Assembly: GCA_963522145.1 (NCBI GenBank)
Contig: CAUQXI010000006.1
Span: 88,049 to 152,048, forward strand
Source of the DNA: Mesorhizobium_B sp963522145
GTDB lineage: Bacteria > Pseudomonadota > Alphaproteobacteria > Rhizobiales > Rhizobiaceae
Reading direction: 5' to 3'
DNA length: 64,000 nt
The position numbers were made by a program, and so were the translations under genes. The notes beneath the pieces were generated by a model. The model saw only the letters and a program-made list of their open reading frames with translations, was not told where the DNA came from and ran no database searches. Shown here piece after piece: positions 1-9,870 of the stretch (position 1 is its first letter; each line of letters opens with the position of its first letter).

Positions 1-83
1 TAGTTCTCGCCGTTGACATCTCGAGAAACGCACCCCTAAGAACGATCGCAGGGGTTTACACAGGCTTTGTCCGAGGTTTGCGC

Positions 84-680
84 GTGAGATTTGGAAAGTC
101 CTCGGCGGGAGCGCTGGTTTTTGCCTGCCTGCTTTCGGGCTGCGCTGCCTTGGGCGGCGGGCCTGCCCCACTCGATACGTTTGAGCTGACTGCGCCAACC
201 GCGCCCGCGCGCGCGGCGCGTGGACGGACACAGATTTTGGTGGCGGAACCCTCCGCGCTGAAGGCGCTCGACAGCGAGAATATCGTGATCGCGCCTGCTC
301 CCGGCGCCATCGAGTATCTCGGCGGCGCCCAGTGGGCGGACCGGCTGCCCCGTATCGTGCAGGTGCGGCTTGCCGAAACGTTCCAGAAGGCCAGCGGCTT
401 CGGCGGCGTCGGCCGTCCGGGCGAAGGTCTTGCCATCGATTATCAGGTGATCGTCGAGATCAGGGCATTCGAGATCGTGGCGAGCAGCGGCCAGGCAGCC
501 TCGGTGAAGCTTTTCGTGAAGCTTCTCAACGACAAGAACGGCACCGTCCGCGCGACGCGTGAGTTCACTGCGCGGTCCGCGGTTTCAGGCGCCGGCAACG
601 CCGCCTATGTCGCTGCGCTCGATCGTGCCTTCGGCTCGGCCGCGCTCGATATCGTGGACTGGACGCGCGACCGCATCTGA
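84..680 (+). CDS. ABC-type transport auxiliary lipoprotein (PqiC/ABC_trans_aux-like)
   Basis: The 198-residue product starts with a short basic segment and a hydrophobic stretch ending in a lipobox (LLSGC, Cys20), so it is probably an outer-membrane or periplasmic lipoprotein. The body resembles the ABC-type auxiliary component family that accompanies MCE/Mla-type lipid transporters: an early segment about a sugar-free beta-rich domain, then ADRLPRIVQVRL and a C-terminal DIVDW helix. A GTG start at 84 is chosen because CCGAGG at 71-76 sits 7 bases ahead; a TTG at 78 would be too close. In relatives this gene closes an MCE transporter operon, whose other genes would lie left of the window. That context is inferred. 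Confidence 0.8.
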   Translation: MRFGKSSAGALVFACLLSGCAALGGGPAPLDTFELTAPTAPARAARGRTQILVAEPSALKALDSENIVIAPAPGAIEYLGGAQWADRLPRIVQVRLAETFQKASGFGGVGRPGEGLAIDYQVIVEIRAFEIVASSGQAASVKLFVKLLNDKNGTVRATREFTARSAVSGAGNAAYVAALDRAFGSAALDIVDWTRDRI

Positions 681-824
681 GTATCGCGCCCGCCCTGCAT
701 CTTGGTCTATCCGCCGTGTAAGTGCTGGTTCAGCAGCTATGCCGCCGGTTAGATAACGAGTCAGGTCGAGCATTTCCGATCAGTCGATCACCCAGACAAA
801 CACGCCCGATGAGGCGGAATGAAA

Positions 825-858
825 AAGCGGGGCGCCTTGGCGCCCCGCTTGTTTTTTT
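825..858. terminator. Strong bidirectional intrinsic terminator
   Basis: A perfect 12-bp stem (825-836 with 839-850) with a TT loop is followed by a run of seven T at 852-858 on the plus strand and preceded by five A at 822-826, which gives a T-run on the minus strand. It sits between the lipoprotein gene (plus) and the end of the giant coiled-coil gene (minus), so it can serve both. Confidence 0.92.
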
Positions 859-875
859 CGCTAGATTCGGATCGC

Positions 876-3800
876 CTATCGCAGGCGCCCCGACGCATGG
901 GCGAGCATCGTGTAGACCTTGCCTGTGTCGGAGGTCAGGTACTTCTGCGTGCCCGGGCGATCCGTGCGGGCGATGTCCTTGATCAGCGTTTCGAAGTCGT
1001 CGCAGTAGTGATCCACGATGGCACGGAACTCCGCGTCATCCTGGTACTTGCGGCGCGTCTCCTCGAAGGTCTGCTGGCCCTTCAACGTGTAGAGGCGGCG
1101 GGTGAAGATGTCGCGTTCGCCGCGGCGATAGCGGTCCCACAGCTCGACGGAAGCGTCGTGATCGATGGCGCGGGCGATATCCACCGACAGCGAGTTGAGC
1201 GAGTCCATCCTGCTCTGTACGCTTCCACCGGGAACGCCCTTTGCCGGCGCGGCCTCTTCCGGCGAAGGCGATGCGCGACGCGGAGCCGCCTCGACAGTCT
1301 TGGCAGGACGCTCGCGAACGGCTGTGGATTGAGCCACGGCAGCGGCTTCCCTTGCTTTCGCTGGACGCTGCGGCTGGGGAGCCGGCGCGGGCGTGGCATC
1401 GTCGAGAGTGCCGCGAAGAGCCGTCTCCGCCAGGGGGCTGCGCTCCGGAGCCGCACTCCGAGGCGTGTCACGCTGCGGAGCAAGTCGCGGCGCGGGTTCA
1501 GGCGCGCGGGCTGGCAGCGCGGTCTGAGCGCCGCGCGACGTCCGCGGCTCCGACACATCCACCGTGCGGCCGGTGCGCGCCACGATCTCCGACAGTTCCT
1601 TCAGCGCGTTGATCTGCTCTGTCACCGCGCGCCGAATGGCAGTCGTAGACTGCTTGGCCTCTTCCGGCATGTCGAGCACGCCCTTCTGAAGCTCCGCGCG
1701 AGTCTCCGACAGTTCCTCGCGGATGGTGCCGGCCGTGCGGCGGAGTTCCTCCGTGGCATCCGCGAAGCGCTGTGTGGCCGACTCGATCACCTCGCCCACG
1801 GTCTGCTGGATGCCTTCGGTGGTCGTGCGCGTGCGCTCCTCGGCCCGGTCCAGCACATTGCCGATATAGCCCTCGAAGGACCGCATCAGACGCTCGATGT
1901 CTTCCGACTTCTTGACCAGCGCCACGGCAAGATCCTCGAACGCGCCATGGCGATCATCGAGGGTCGAGACGAGGTTCGACTGTGCCGAACGGAGCAGGTC
2001 GGAAGCGTTGGTCAGCAGCCGCGCATGCTCCTCGAACCGGCTGGCGATGCCCGCCACCTCGTTGAGCGTCTGCGAAGACACCTCCGCCACACGGCCGACA
2101 TTGGCATCGATGAGCCGCGCGGAAGTGGCGAATGTCTGCGCCGTCTTCTCCGTGCTGGATGCGAAGTTCTGCGTGGTGGACGCAAGGCGTCGATCCACGC
2201 TGTCGAGGCTTTCGCCGGCGAGATCGATCAGCTGGTTGAGCTGACGGCTGGAGTCCGACAAGCGACCCACCAGATCGTTGAAGCCTCCGGCGAGTTCGCC
2301 CTGCGCGCCGGCGACCGCTTCCAGCGTTTCCTCCGTGCGGCGGCTGATCGCCTTGTTTACGACCTCGCCTTCTTCGCGGAGGCGCGCCGCCGCCTGAGAC
2401 GCCGAGTTCTCCAGAGCGCGCTGGAACTCGTTGCCCTCGGCTGAGAAGCGCTCGACCAGCGGCTTTGCCGTCTCGTCGAGGATCGTCACGATCTCGTTCG
2501 AGCGTTCCGCCAGAACACGGTTGAGTTCGCGTGTGTTGTCGCCGATCGAGCGTGCAGCGTCGTTTGTGGCCTGTGTGATGTGCTGGCCGACGGTTTCGAA
2601 GGTCTGGGAGATCACCTCGGCGCGCGAGGAAAGCTGCCGTTCGCCTTCGGCGATGCGTGAAAGCACGGTTCGACCGAGCGCGTCCGCAGTCCGGTTGATG
2701 CGGTCTTCTGCCTCCCCGAGCTGCTCTGCGACGCGAACCACCGCTGCTTCCGCACCCGCATTGAGGCGTTCGTCCGCCGCCTGGACCGCCGCGTCGACGG
2801 CCCGCGCACGGGCATCCAGTTCGGCGGCGCTTTCGCGCACTCGGCCGGACACGCGTTGCGCAGCCTGGTCGAGCCGGGCAGACAGGTCGCTCACTTGACC
2901 ATCGATCTCGGATGCGGCGACCGACGTCTGCTCCACGATGCGGCGCTCCGCATCCTCGAAGCTGCGTGCGATGTCGCCAGCCCTCGCATCGATCTCCTCG
3001 GCTGCGCGACGGGACAGGCCCACAACACGCTCTTCGGCCTGAGCGAAGGCAGCAGCGATCTCGCCGGCACGCGCACCCACCTCGGCTGCGCTGCGGCCGA
3101 CGCGGGTGGTGATGCGCCGATCCGCCTCGTCGAACACGCTGGCGATCTCCTGGGCGCGTGCACCGAGCGAGGCGGAGGCAAGCTCCACCTGGGTATTGAG
3201 CTGCCGCTCGGCATTCTCGAAGACCCCGCCGATCGCATCGGCACGCGCGGTCAACTCCTCGGCCGCCTGGCCGATGCGGCGGGCGATCTGGCCATCCGCG
3301 TCGTCGAAGGTCTTCACCAGTTCCACCGCGCGACGTGCGAGCGCCGAAGCGGTGTCAACTGCGCGGGAAACGAGCTTCTGGTCGCCTTCGTCGAAGATTT
3401 TCACCACCTCGTCCGCGCGCAGCGCGACCGCACGTGCCGTCTCGTCGGTGCGCTGAACAAGCGTCTGATCCGCATCCGCGAAGACACGGCCGATCTCTTC
3501 CACGCGCGCCGCGATGATCTCGTTCGCCTGCTCCGTGCGCCGTTCAAGCACCTGCGCAGCCTCTGCAGTGCGCGCGGAAAGATCGCGGCCGGCGGTATGG
3601 AAGGCTTGAGTGATTTCGCCCGCGCGGGCCACGATCGCCCCGCTTGCCTGTTCGGCGCGTTGTTCCAGCGCGTGCGCGGCCTGTTCGGTGCGCTCGGCCA
3701 GATCCCGGCCGGCGGTGCTGAAGGCTTGCGTGATCTCTTCCGCGCGTTCTCCGATCTCACGCGCCATCTGGCGGCCGCGACCGGCGAGGTCGACAGCCGT

Positions 3801-6800
3801 CTGCGCGGCACGCTCGGAGATGCGCGCCTCGGCGCGATCGAAGCCATCGGCGATCTCGCCGGCGCGCAGGCCCAGCGTTTCGGCTGCCGCATCCATGCGC
3901 GCAGAGATCGACTGGCCGGTTTCTTCGGCACGCTCGGCAAGGCGACGCTCAGCCGCCTCGAAGTTGCGGCCTAGCTCGACGGCCCAGTCGGCCATGGCGC
4001 CGACGGCCTGCTCGTTGCGGGCGAGAAGTGCCGCCGAAGTGGCGTCGGCCCGCTCGCTCAACCGGCGGTCGGCGGCGTCGAACGCATCGGCGATGGTCGC
4101 CGTGCGAGCGACAAGGGCGTCGGCCGTCATCTCGGCGCGGCGCGCGATGGCTTGGTCGGCGTCGTCGAGTGCGCGGCCGGCACCTTGGGCGAGGGCGCTT
4201 GTCAGTTCCATCACCTTGTCGCGGAGCGAACCGGCGACGTTCAGCGCGCCCTGATCGAGCACGATCCGCACGTTCTCCATCCCGGCGCCGAGCGAACGCT
4301 CGAGTTCCGCCGTACGCCCGGCGAAGCCCTCCGCATGACGGCGGAATGCTTCATCGATCTGCGAAACATCCGCAGCAAGCGCTGCCGAGATGTCGCCGCG
4401 ACGTTCGGCGAAGACGTTCACATGCGACTGAAGCTGGGCGTCCAGAAGTCCACGCGCGTCTTCGAGCTTGGCAAGGTCGCTTTCGAGCGCCCGGGCAAAT
4501 ACCACCCGGCGTTCGGCGAGGCCGCCGATCTGTTCTTCCATCTTCCCGTGAAGCTCGCTGCTTGCGGCATCGATCTGCTCGACATCCGCCTGAAGCGCCC
4601 GCCGCAGAAGCGCGCGGCCTTCGCCAAGCTTCTCGACCTGAGTTGTAACCATCGTGTCGATGCTGGACCGCGCTTCGGCAAGCCGCTCCATGTCTTCGCC
4701 TAGCGCACGCGTCAGCACATCGCGGCCTTCCGCGAGCTTGCTGACCTGCGCGGAAACCATGCCTTCGATTTCTCCGCGCGTTTTTTCCAGCTTGGCGAGA
4801 TCGGCTTCAAGCGCACGGCGCAGGAGGTCGCGACCCGAAGCGAGCTTTTCCACCTGGCTGGCGACCAATCCGTCGATGCCGGCGCGTGTCTCGCTGAGCT
4901 TGGCCAGATCGTCTTCGAGAATCCTGGCCAGATCCTCGCGTCCTGCTGCGAGCCGCTCCGCCTGTTCCGTGGCGATCCGGCGCGCGGTTGCATCAACGGC
5001 GGCGAGGGCGTCCTGAAGCTTGTTGATGTCGGCCTGCAGCGCTTGACCCATCGCATCACGCGTTTCCACGAAGCGCGCCGAATGCGCGACTGCCATGGCG
5101 TCGAGCGCGGAGCGGCTGTCCGCCAGACGGTTGAGGTCGGCTTCCAGTGCCCGGCGCAGGATGTCGCGCCCTTCGGCCAGCTTCTCGACCTGACCTGCCA
5201 CCATCCCGTCGATGGCGCTCCGGCTGTCGGAAAGCCTGGAAAGGTCGGCCTCGAGCGCCCGAGACAGGGCCGCCCGGCCAGCTTCGAGCGACCTTTCATG
5301 TTCTTCGGCGATCGTTGCAATGCGGCTGTCGAGCTCCTGCCTCGTATCGGCGATCCGAAGGAGGTCTGTTTCGACGGCGCGCGCGAGTTCTGCGCGCCCT
5401 TCCGCAAGTCCACCAGCATGGCGAGCCAGCATGGAGTCAATTGCGGCGCGGCTTTCCGCCAGCTTGGCCAGATCGGCCTCGAGTGCCTGCGCCAGCGAAT
5501 CCCGGCCCTCGGCGAGCTTGCCCACTTGCGCGACCACCAATCCGTCGATCGCAGTGCGCTCTCCCGCGAGCTGCACCAGATCGTCTTCCAACGCGCGGGA
5601 AAGGGCTGCGCGGCTCTCGCCCAGGCGACGACTGTGCTCCGCGGAGATTGCAGCAAGGGCCGTGTCGAGTTCGGCGCGCGTGCTCGACAGCGCGTCGAGA
5701 TCGTCGGCAAGCGTGCGCTGAAGGCCGGCACGGCCTTCTGCCAGGCGCTCGGCCTGCGCGGTCATCATATCATCGATGGCTGCGCGTTCGCCGGCAAGCT
5801 GATCGAGGTCGCTCTGCAATGCGCCCGACAGCTTCGCGCGGCTTTCGTCCAGGCGGCGCGTATGTTCCGCCGCGATGTCGGCAATCCGCGCATCGAGCGT
5901 GCCGCGCGTGTCGGCCAGAGCCCCGAGATCGTCGGCCAGCGCGCTTTGCAGGTCGGCGCGGGCTTCTGCCAGACGCTCGACCTGTGCCGCCATCATGTCG
6001 TCAATTGCTGCGCGGCTTTCTGCAAGCTTTCCGAGGTCGGCCTGCAAGGCAGTTGCCAGCCCCTCGCGGCCCTGTGCCACGACGCGCGCGTGTTCCGCCG
6101 AGATCGCGTTCATGCGAGCATCGAGGTCGGCGCGGCCCTCCGCGAGCGCGTGAAGATCAGCTTCGAGCGCACGGCGCAGGATGTTGCGGCCTTCTGCGAG
6201 CCTTTCCACCTGGCTTGCGACCATCCCGTCGATCGAGGAGCGGCTTTCGGAGAGTTTCGCGAGGTCGGCCTCCAACGAGCGCGCCAGCGTCTCCCGGCCC
6301 TCGGCTAGACGCTCCGCCTGATGGGAGATCAACCCGCTCAGTGTGTTGTCGATCTCGACGCGGCTTGCTTCGATCTTTCCGAGGTCGGCTTCCAGCGCGC
6401 GGCGGAGGATGTTGCGGCCTTCCGCCAGCTTCTCGACCTGTCCGGCAACGAGGCCGTCGATGGAGGAGCGGCTTTCCGCAAGCTTTTCGAGGTCCGCTTC
6501 GAGCGCCTTGCTGAGCAACTCGCGTCCGCTGGCAAGCCGGTCGGCCTGATCGGAAACCAGCGCGTTCAGGGAAGATGCGATCTCGCTTCGGGTGCCGTCG
6601 AGCTTCGCGAGATCGGCTTCCAGCGCGCGACGCAGGATGTCACGGCCTTCAGCCAGCTTCTCGACCTGCCCGGCAACGAGGCCGTCGATGGACGAGCGGC
6701 TTTCGGCAAGCTTGGCAAGGTCTGCTTCAAGCGCCTTGCTCAGAAGCTCGCGCCCGCCGGCGAGGCGGTCGGCCTGATCAGACACCAGCGCGTTGAGGCT

Positions 6801-9587
6801 GGCGGCAACGTCGTTGCGCGCCCCGTCGAGCTTCGCAATATCGGCGTCAAGCGCGCGGCGCAGGATGTCGCGGCCCTCCGCCAGCTTCTCGACCTGTCCG
6901 GCAACGAGCCCGTCGATAGAGGCGCGGCTTTCCGCGAGCTTGGCGAGATCGGCGTCAAGCGCACGGGCGAGCAGACTGCGGCCTTCTGCAAGCCGGCCGA
7001 CATGGGAGGCAACCAGCTCATCGATCTGGGCGCGCGTGTGAGCAAGCTTCTGGAGGTCCTCGTTGAGCGCGTGAGCAAGGTCCGAGCGACCGCTTTCGAG
7101 CCGCTGCAGCTGGTCCGACACGGCAGCGTCGATGCCTCCGCGCACCTCGGCGAGGCGGCTCAAATCGTCGTCGAGCGCACGGGCGAGCGCAGTGCGGCCT
7201 TCGGCAAGCCGGAGCACCTGCACGCCCACGGCGTCTTCAAGGCTCGCGCGGCTTTGCTCGAACCGGGTGAGCTCGTCGCTGAACGCAGAAACCATGCCAT
7301 CGCGGCTTTCGCCGAGCAGCCTTGCGTGGTCCCGCACGACGGCGTCGACCGTCGCGCGTGTTTCGGCGAGCTTGGCGAGGTCGCTGTCGAGCGTCCGGGC
7401 AAGAACGTCCCGTCCATCGGCCAGTCGCTGAGCGAAGGCCGCTCCGCGCTCCTCGAAGGCACGAGAATGATCGGCGAACACGCTGTCCACCGCGCTGCGC
7501 GCTTCGGCGACCTTGTTCAGATCGGCTTCCAGCACGCCAGCGAGTTCGTTGCGGTTCTGGGTCAGGCGCTGGGCGAAATGCTCTGCGCGAGCTTCGATCT
7601 CACGGAAATGATCGGCAAGGGTGTCATCGATCTGGGCTCGTGTGTCGGCGAGGCGCGCGACATCGGCGTCCAGCGACCGGGCGAAGGTTGCGCGGCCCTC
7701 TGAAAGGATGCGCGTGAGTGCTGCGCCCTGTTCTTCCACGAGGCGCGATTGTGCGATTACAGCGCCGTTGACGTCTTCGCGAGCGGCGGCGAGAGCAGCG
7801 AGGTCGGTTTGGAGCGCGCTGCTGATGCCGGCCCGGCCGGCTTCCAGCTTGTCGATGAAGTCGCTGCGCACACCTTCGAGCAGGCTGGAATGGTCTGACA
7901 CGAGCGCCGCCATCTCGGCGCGCGCATCTGCGAGCTTGCGGACATCGTCGTCCAGAACCCGCGACAGTTCTGCGCGGCCTTCCGTGAATTGCTCCACGAG
8001 GTCGGCGCGCTGTGCGTCTATCGCCTCAGAAATCCCGCCTACAAGCCCGGCAAGATCGCGCCCGATGCTTGTTCTGCTCTCGGCCACCGCGGCAGACAGC
8101 GCGGCGCGCCCCTCGGTGAAGGCGCCCGCGATCTCGCGGGCACGCTCCACGAGCGTTTCGTTGATCTGGCGGGCGCGCGTGTCGAGCGCCAGATTGAGGC
8201 GCTCGCTGCCTTGATCCAGCGCTTCCGCGCGATTGCGGAACTCCGACAGTAGCGTTTCACCGCGTCGCTCAAGGGTCTGTTCGAGATCGGCCAGCCTTGT
8301 GTCGAACTGTTCGTTGAGGGAGGTCGCCGCTTCCCGCGCCGCGGAAAGCATGTTGTTCGCGCGCTCGTCGATGACGGCCGAGAGGGCCGTGGCCGCGCCG
8401 GTTGTGCCGGATTCGAGCGAAGCAATCCGGTCATCCAGAAGGCCGGCAAACTCTTCTCCCGAGCGGGCGATGCGCTCGCCCACCGCGTCGAGCCGCATGT
8501 CGATCGTTTCGGCGATGCTTGAGCCGCTCTGGTTCAAGCGCTCGATCAGGCCATCGCCCGAGCCGGTGATCACCGCCGTCAGCTTGGCGGAGGCCTTGGA
8601 GATGTTGGCACCGATGATCTCACTGGCCGCGCCGAGCTCGTCCTTCAATGTCTCATGAGCACCGGAAATGGAGGCGCGGACCCGCTCGGCGTGGCTGACC
8701 ACCGCCTCACGCTCGCTGCCGAGCCCATCCACCAGCGCGCGGATTCGCTGCTCGTTTTCCGCATAGGAGCGTTCGAGCTGGTTGATCTCCGTGTGCACGA
8801 GCGTCTCGATCTCGACGGCGCGCGCAAGCGTGCGCTCGATGCCTTCGCCCATGGCTGCAACCTCGCGGCGCACGGCCTGGCTGACCGAAAGAACGCGATC
8901 CTGCGCGTTCGCATCTGGCTCCGAGATGCGGAACGCGGCCTCCGCCATGGTGAGCGCGGCAAGGCGCATCTCCTGCGCGCGCCGCACCAGCACGGCGAAT
9001 GCCCAGAACAGCAGAACAGGGAAGATGATCGCCATGCCGATCGGCAGCAGAGCCGGGCGAGCAAGGACGTCGTCGACCGAGGCAACGGACCAGATGCTCG
9101 CGCCCAGCGCGCGATCGGCAAGCACGAGACCGCCCACGATCCAGGCGAGCGACAGCAGGGCGACGGCCCAGTAAATGGCGGAAGACGGCTTGCGGCTCTC
9201 CGCTCTGGCCGGCATCGCACGGCGGAGATCGTCGTTGGCCGGCGAATGGCCGGCGGGTTGAAGCGGCGTCAGCGGCTCGGCCGCACGCGGCTCCGCCAGC
9301 GGCTTCGTGCCGGCAGAATTGTTGGCGGCGCTGCGTGGCGCGGGCGTCTCCCTCGGAGGAACGGCCTTAGGCGGAGTAGCCTGGGGCTGAGCCGGGGCGG
9401 GGCGCCCGCGACCTTCGCGGGCAAGCTCATCGGCGGCCTGCGAGATCTGCGCTTCCAGATCCGCCATCGAGTCCGTCATGTCGAGGTCGCCGGCAGCTCC
9501 GCCCGACAGGTTGATGTCGAGCGCTTCCTCAAGCTCCCGGGAAACGTCGCCGCCTGCGGTTCTGGAACCCGTTGGATTTCGAGCCAT
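876..9587 (-). CDS. Giant membrane-anchored coiled-coil protein, growth pole ring (GPR/RgsE) type
   Basis: The product is 2,903 residues. The first 135 residues are Pro/Ala-rich and cytoplasmic, followed by two hydrophobic segments at about 137-157 and 180-202 and then some 2,400 residues of nearly unbroken coiled coil with apolipoprotein-like repeats. A Pro-rich linker and a conserved-looking C-terminal segment of about 110 residues (SRMDSLNSLSVDIARAID onward) close it. Size, two N-terminal membrane segments and repeat style match GPR of Agrobacterium and RgsE of Sinorhizobium, which form a ring at the growing pole and are needed for unipolar growth. ATG 9587 is preferred over an upstream start at 9659 because the extra 24 residues are basic and unlike the rest. 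Orthology is inferred from architecture. Confidence 0.82.
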   Translation of the reverse strand: MARNPTGSRTAGGDVSRELEEALDINLSGGAAGDLDMTDSMADLEAQISQAADELAREGRGRPAPAQPQATPPKAVPPRETPAPRSAANNSAGTKPLAEPRAAEPLTPLQPAGHSPANDDLRRAMPARAESRKPSSAIYWAVALLSLAWIVGGLVLADRALGASIWSVASVDDVLARPALLPIGMAIIFPVLLFWAFAVLVRRAQEMRLAALTMAEAAFRISEPDANAQDRVLSVSQAVRREVAAMGEGIERTLARAVEIETLVHTEINQLERSYAENEQRIRALVDGLGSEREAVVSHAERVRASISGAHETLKDELGAASEIIGANISKASAKLTAVITGSGDGLIERLNQSGSSIAETIDMRLDAVGERIARSGEEFAGLLDDRIASLESGTTGAATALSAVIDERANNMLSAAREAATSLNEQFDTRLADLEQTLERRGETLLSEFRNRAEALDQGSERLNLALDTRARQINETLVERAREIAGAFTEGRAALSAAVAESRTSIGRDLAGLVGGISEAIDAQRADLVEQFTEGRAELSRVLDDDVRKLADARAEMAALVSDHSSLLEGVRSDFIDKLEAGRAGISSALQTDLAALAAAREDVNGAVIAQSRLVEEQGAALTRILSEGRATFARSLDADVARLADTRAQIDDTLADHFREIEARAEHFAQRLTQNRNELAGVLEADLNKVAEARSAVDSVFADHSRAFEERGAAFAQRLADGRDVLARTLDSDLAKLAETRATVDAVVRDHARLLGESRDGMVSAFSDELTRFEQSRASLEDAVGVQVLRLAEGRTALARALDDDLSRLAEVRGGIDAAVSDQLQRLESGRSDLAHALNEDLQKLAHTRAQIDELVASHVGRLAEGRSLLARALDADLAKLAESRASIDGLVAGQVEKLAEGRDILRRALDADIAKLDGARNDVAASLNALVSDQADRLAGGRELLSKALEADLAKLAESRSSIDGLVAGQVEKLAEGRDILRRALEADLAKLDGTRSEIASSLNALVSDQADRLASGRELLSKALEADLEKLAESRSSIDGLVAGQVEKLAEGRNILRRALEADLGKIEASRVEIDNTLSGLISHQAERLAEGRETLARSLEADLAKLSESRSSIDGMVASQVERLAEGRNILRRALEADLHALAEGRADLDARMNAISAEHARVVAQGREGLATALQADLGKLAESRAAIDDMMAAQVERLAEARADLQSALADDLGALADTRGTLDARIADIAAEHTRRLDESRAKLSGALQSDLDQLAGERAAIDDMMTAQAERLAEGRAGLQRTLADDLDALSSTRAELDTALAAISAEHSRRLGESRAALSRALEDDLVQLAGERTAIDGLVVAQVGKLAEGRDSLAQALEADLAKLAESRAAIDSMLARHAGGLAEGRAELARAVETDLLRIADTRQELDSRIATIAEEHERSLEAGRAALSRALEADLSRLSDSRSAIDGMVAGQVEKLAEGRDILRRALEADLNRLADSRSALDAMAVAHSARFVETRDAMGQALQADINKLQDALAAVDATARRIATEQAERLAAGREDLARILEDDLAKLSETRAGIDGLVASQVEKLASGRDLLRRALEADLAKLEKTRGEIEGMVSAQVSKLAEGRDVLTRALGEDMERLAEARSSIDTMVTTQVEKLGEGRALLRRALQADVEQIDAASSELHGKMEEQIGGLAERRVVFARALESDLAKLEDARGLLDAQLQSHVNVFAERRGDISAALAADVSQIDEAFRRHAEGFAGRTAELERSLGAGMENVRIVLDQGALNVAGSLRDKVMELTSALAQGAGRALDDADQAIARRAEMTADALVARTATIADAFDAADRRLSERADATSAALLARNEQAVGAMADWAVELGRNFEAAERRLAERAEETGQSISARMDAAAETLGLRAGEIADGFDRAEARISERAAQTAVDLAGRGRQMAREIGERAEEITQAFSTAGRDLAERTEQAAHALEQRAEQASGAIVARAGEITQAFHTAGRDLSARTAEAAQVLERRTEQANEIIAARVEEIGRVFADADQTLVQRTDETARAVALRADEVVKIFDEGDQKLVSRAVDTASALARRAVELVKTFDDADGQIARRIGQAAEELTARADAIGGVFENAERQLNTQVELASASLGARAQEIASVFDEADRRITTRVGRSAAEVGARAGEIAAAFAQAEERVVGLSRRAAEEIDARAGDIARSFEDAERRIVEQTSVAASEIDGQVSDLSARLDQAAQRVSGRVRESAAELDARARAVDAAVQAADERLNAGAEAAVVRVAEQLGEAEDRINRTADALGRTVLSRIAEGERQLSSRAEVISQTFETVGQHITQATNDAARSIGDNTRELNRVLAERSNEIVTILDETAKPLVERFSAEGNEFQRALENSASQAAARLREEGEVVNKAISRRTEETLEAVAGAQGELAGGFNDLVGRLSDSSRQLNQLIDLAGESLDSVDRRLASTTQNFASSTEKTAQTFATSARLIDANVGRVAEVSSQTLNEVAGIASRFEEHARLLTNASDLLRSAQSNLVSTLDDRHGAFEDLAVALVKKSEDIERLMRSFEGYIGNVLDRAEERTRTTTEGIQQTVGEVIESATQRFADATEELRRTAGTIREELSETRAELQKGVLDMPEEAKQSTTAIRRAVTEQINALKELSEIVARTGRTVDVSEPRTSRGAQTALPARAPEPAPRLAPQRDTPRSAAPERSPLAETALRGTLDDATPAPAPQPQRPAKAREAAAVAQSTAVRERPAKTVEAAPRRASPSPEEAAPAKGVPGGSVQSRMDSLNSLSVDIARAIDHDASVELWDRYRRGERDIFTRRLYTLKGQQTFEETRRKYQDDAEFRAIVDHYCDDFETLIKDIARTDRPGTQKYLTSDTGKVYTMLAHASGRLR
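6120..7031 (-). repeat. 228-bp tandem repeat inside the giant coiled-coil gene
   Basis: Four near-identical copies follow each other with an exact 228-bp spacing: the block beginning CAGGATG or GAGGATG recurs at 6177, 6405, 6633 and 6861. More degenerate copies continue on the low-coordinate side, for example near 5949 and 5721. Each period encodes 76 residues made of one 36-residue and one 40-residue helix repeat. Period preservation without indels shows selection for register, or recent homogenisation. Confidence 0.9.
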
Positions 9588-9870
9588 GTCGCCGTTACCC
9601 TGTACTCGTGACGCGACGGACCGCGGAAAAGACGACCGCGAAACCGCGCGAAAGGCCACTCATGCACTGCCTCTCAAAATAGAGGCACCCGAAAGCGATG
9701 GAAACACGGAAAGCGCACGATGGGTAAAAGTTTAAACATAAAGTTAACGGCGCACGCGCAGCTTGCCTGAACGGCATCTCTCTCGGCAGCCGGCATAGCA
9801 CCCCCGCATTAAGCCTGCCTCCACGTGACGATGCGAGTTTGACGGGTTCCGGAAAGAAAGGATTCAAGGA

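Noticed and set aside
819..7703. Several long plus-strand open frames (up to 541 codons) opposite the giant gene
   Set aside because: They mirror the repeat pattern of the minus-strand gene, have Arg/His/Gly-rich non-globular products and no ribosome sites. High GC and repeats keep the antisense frames open.
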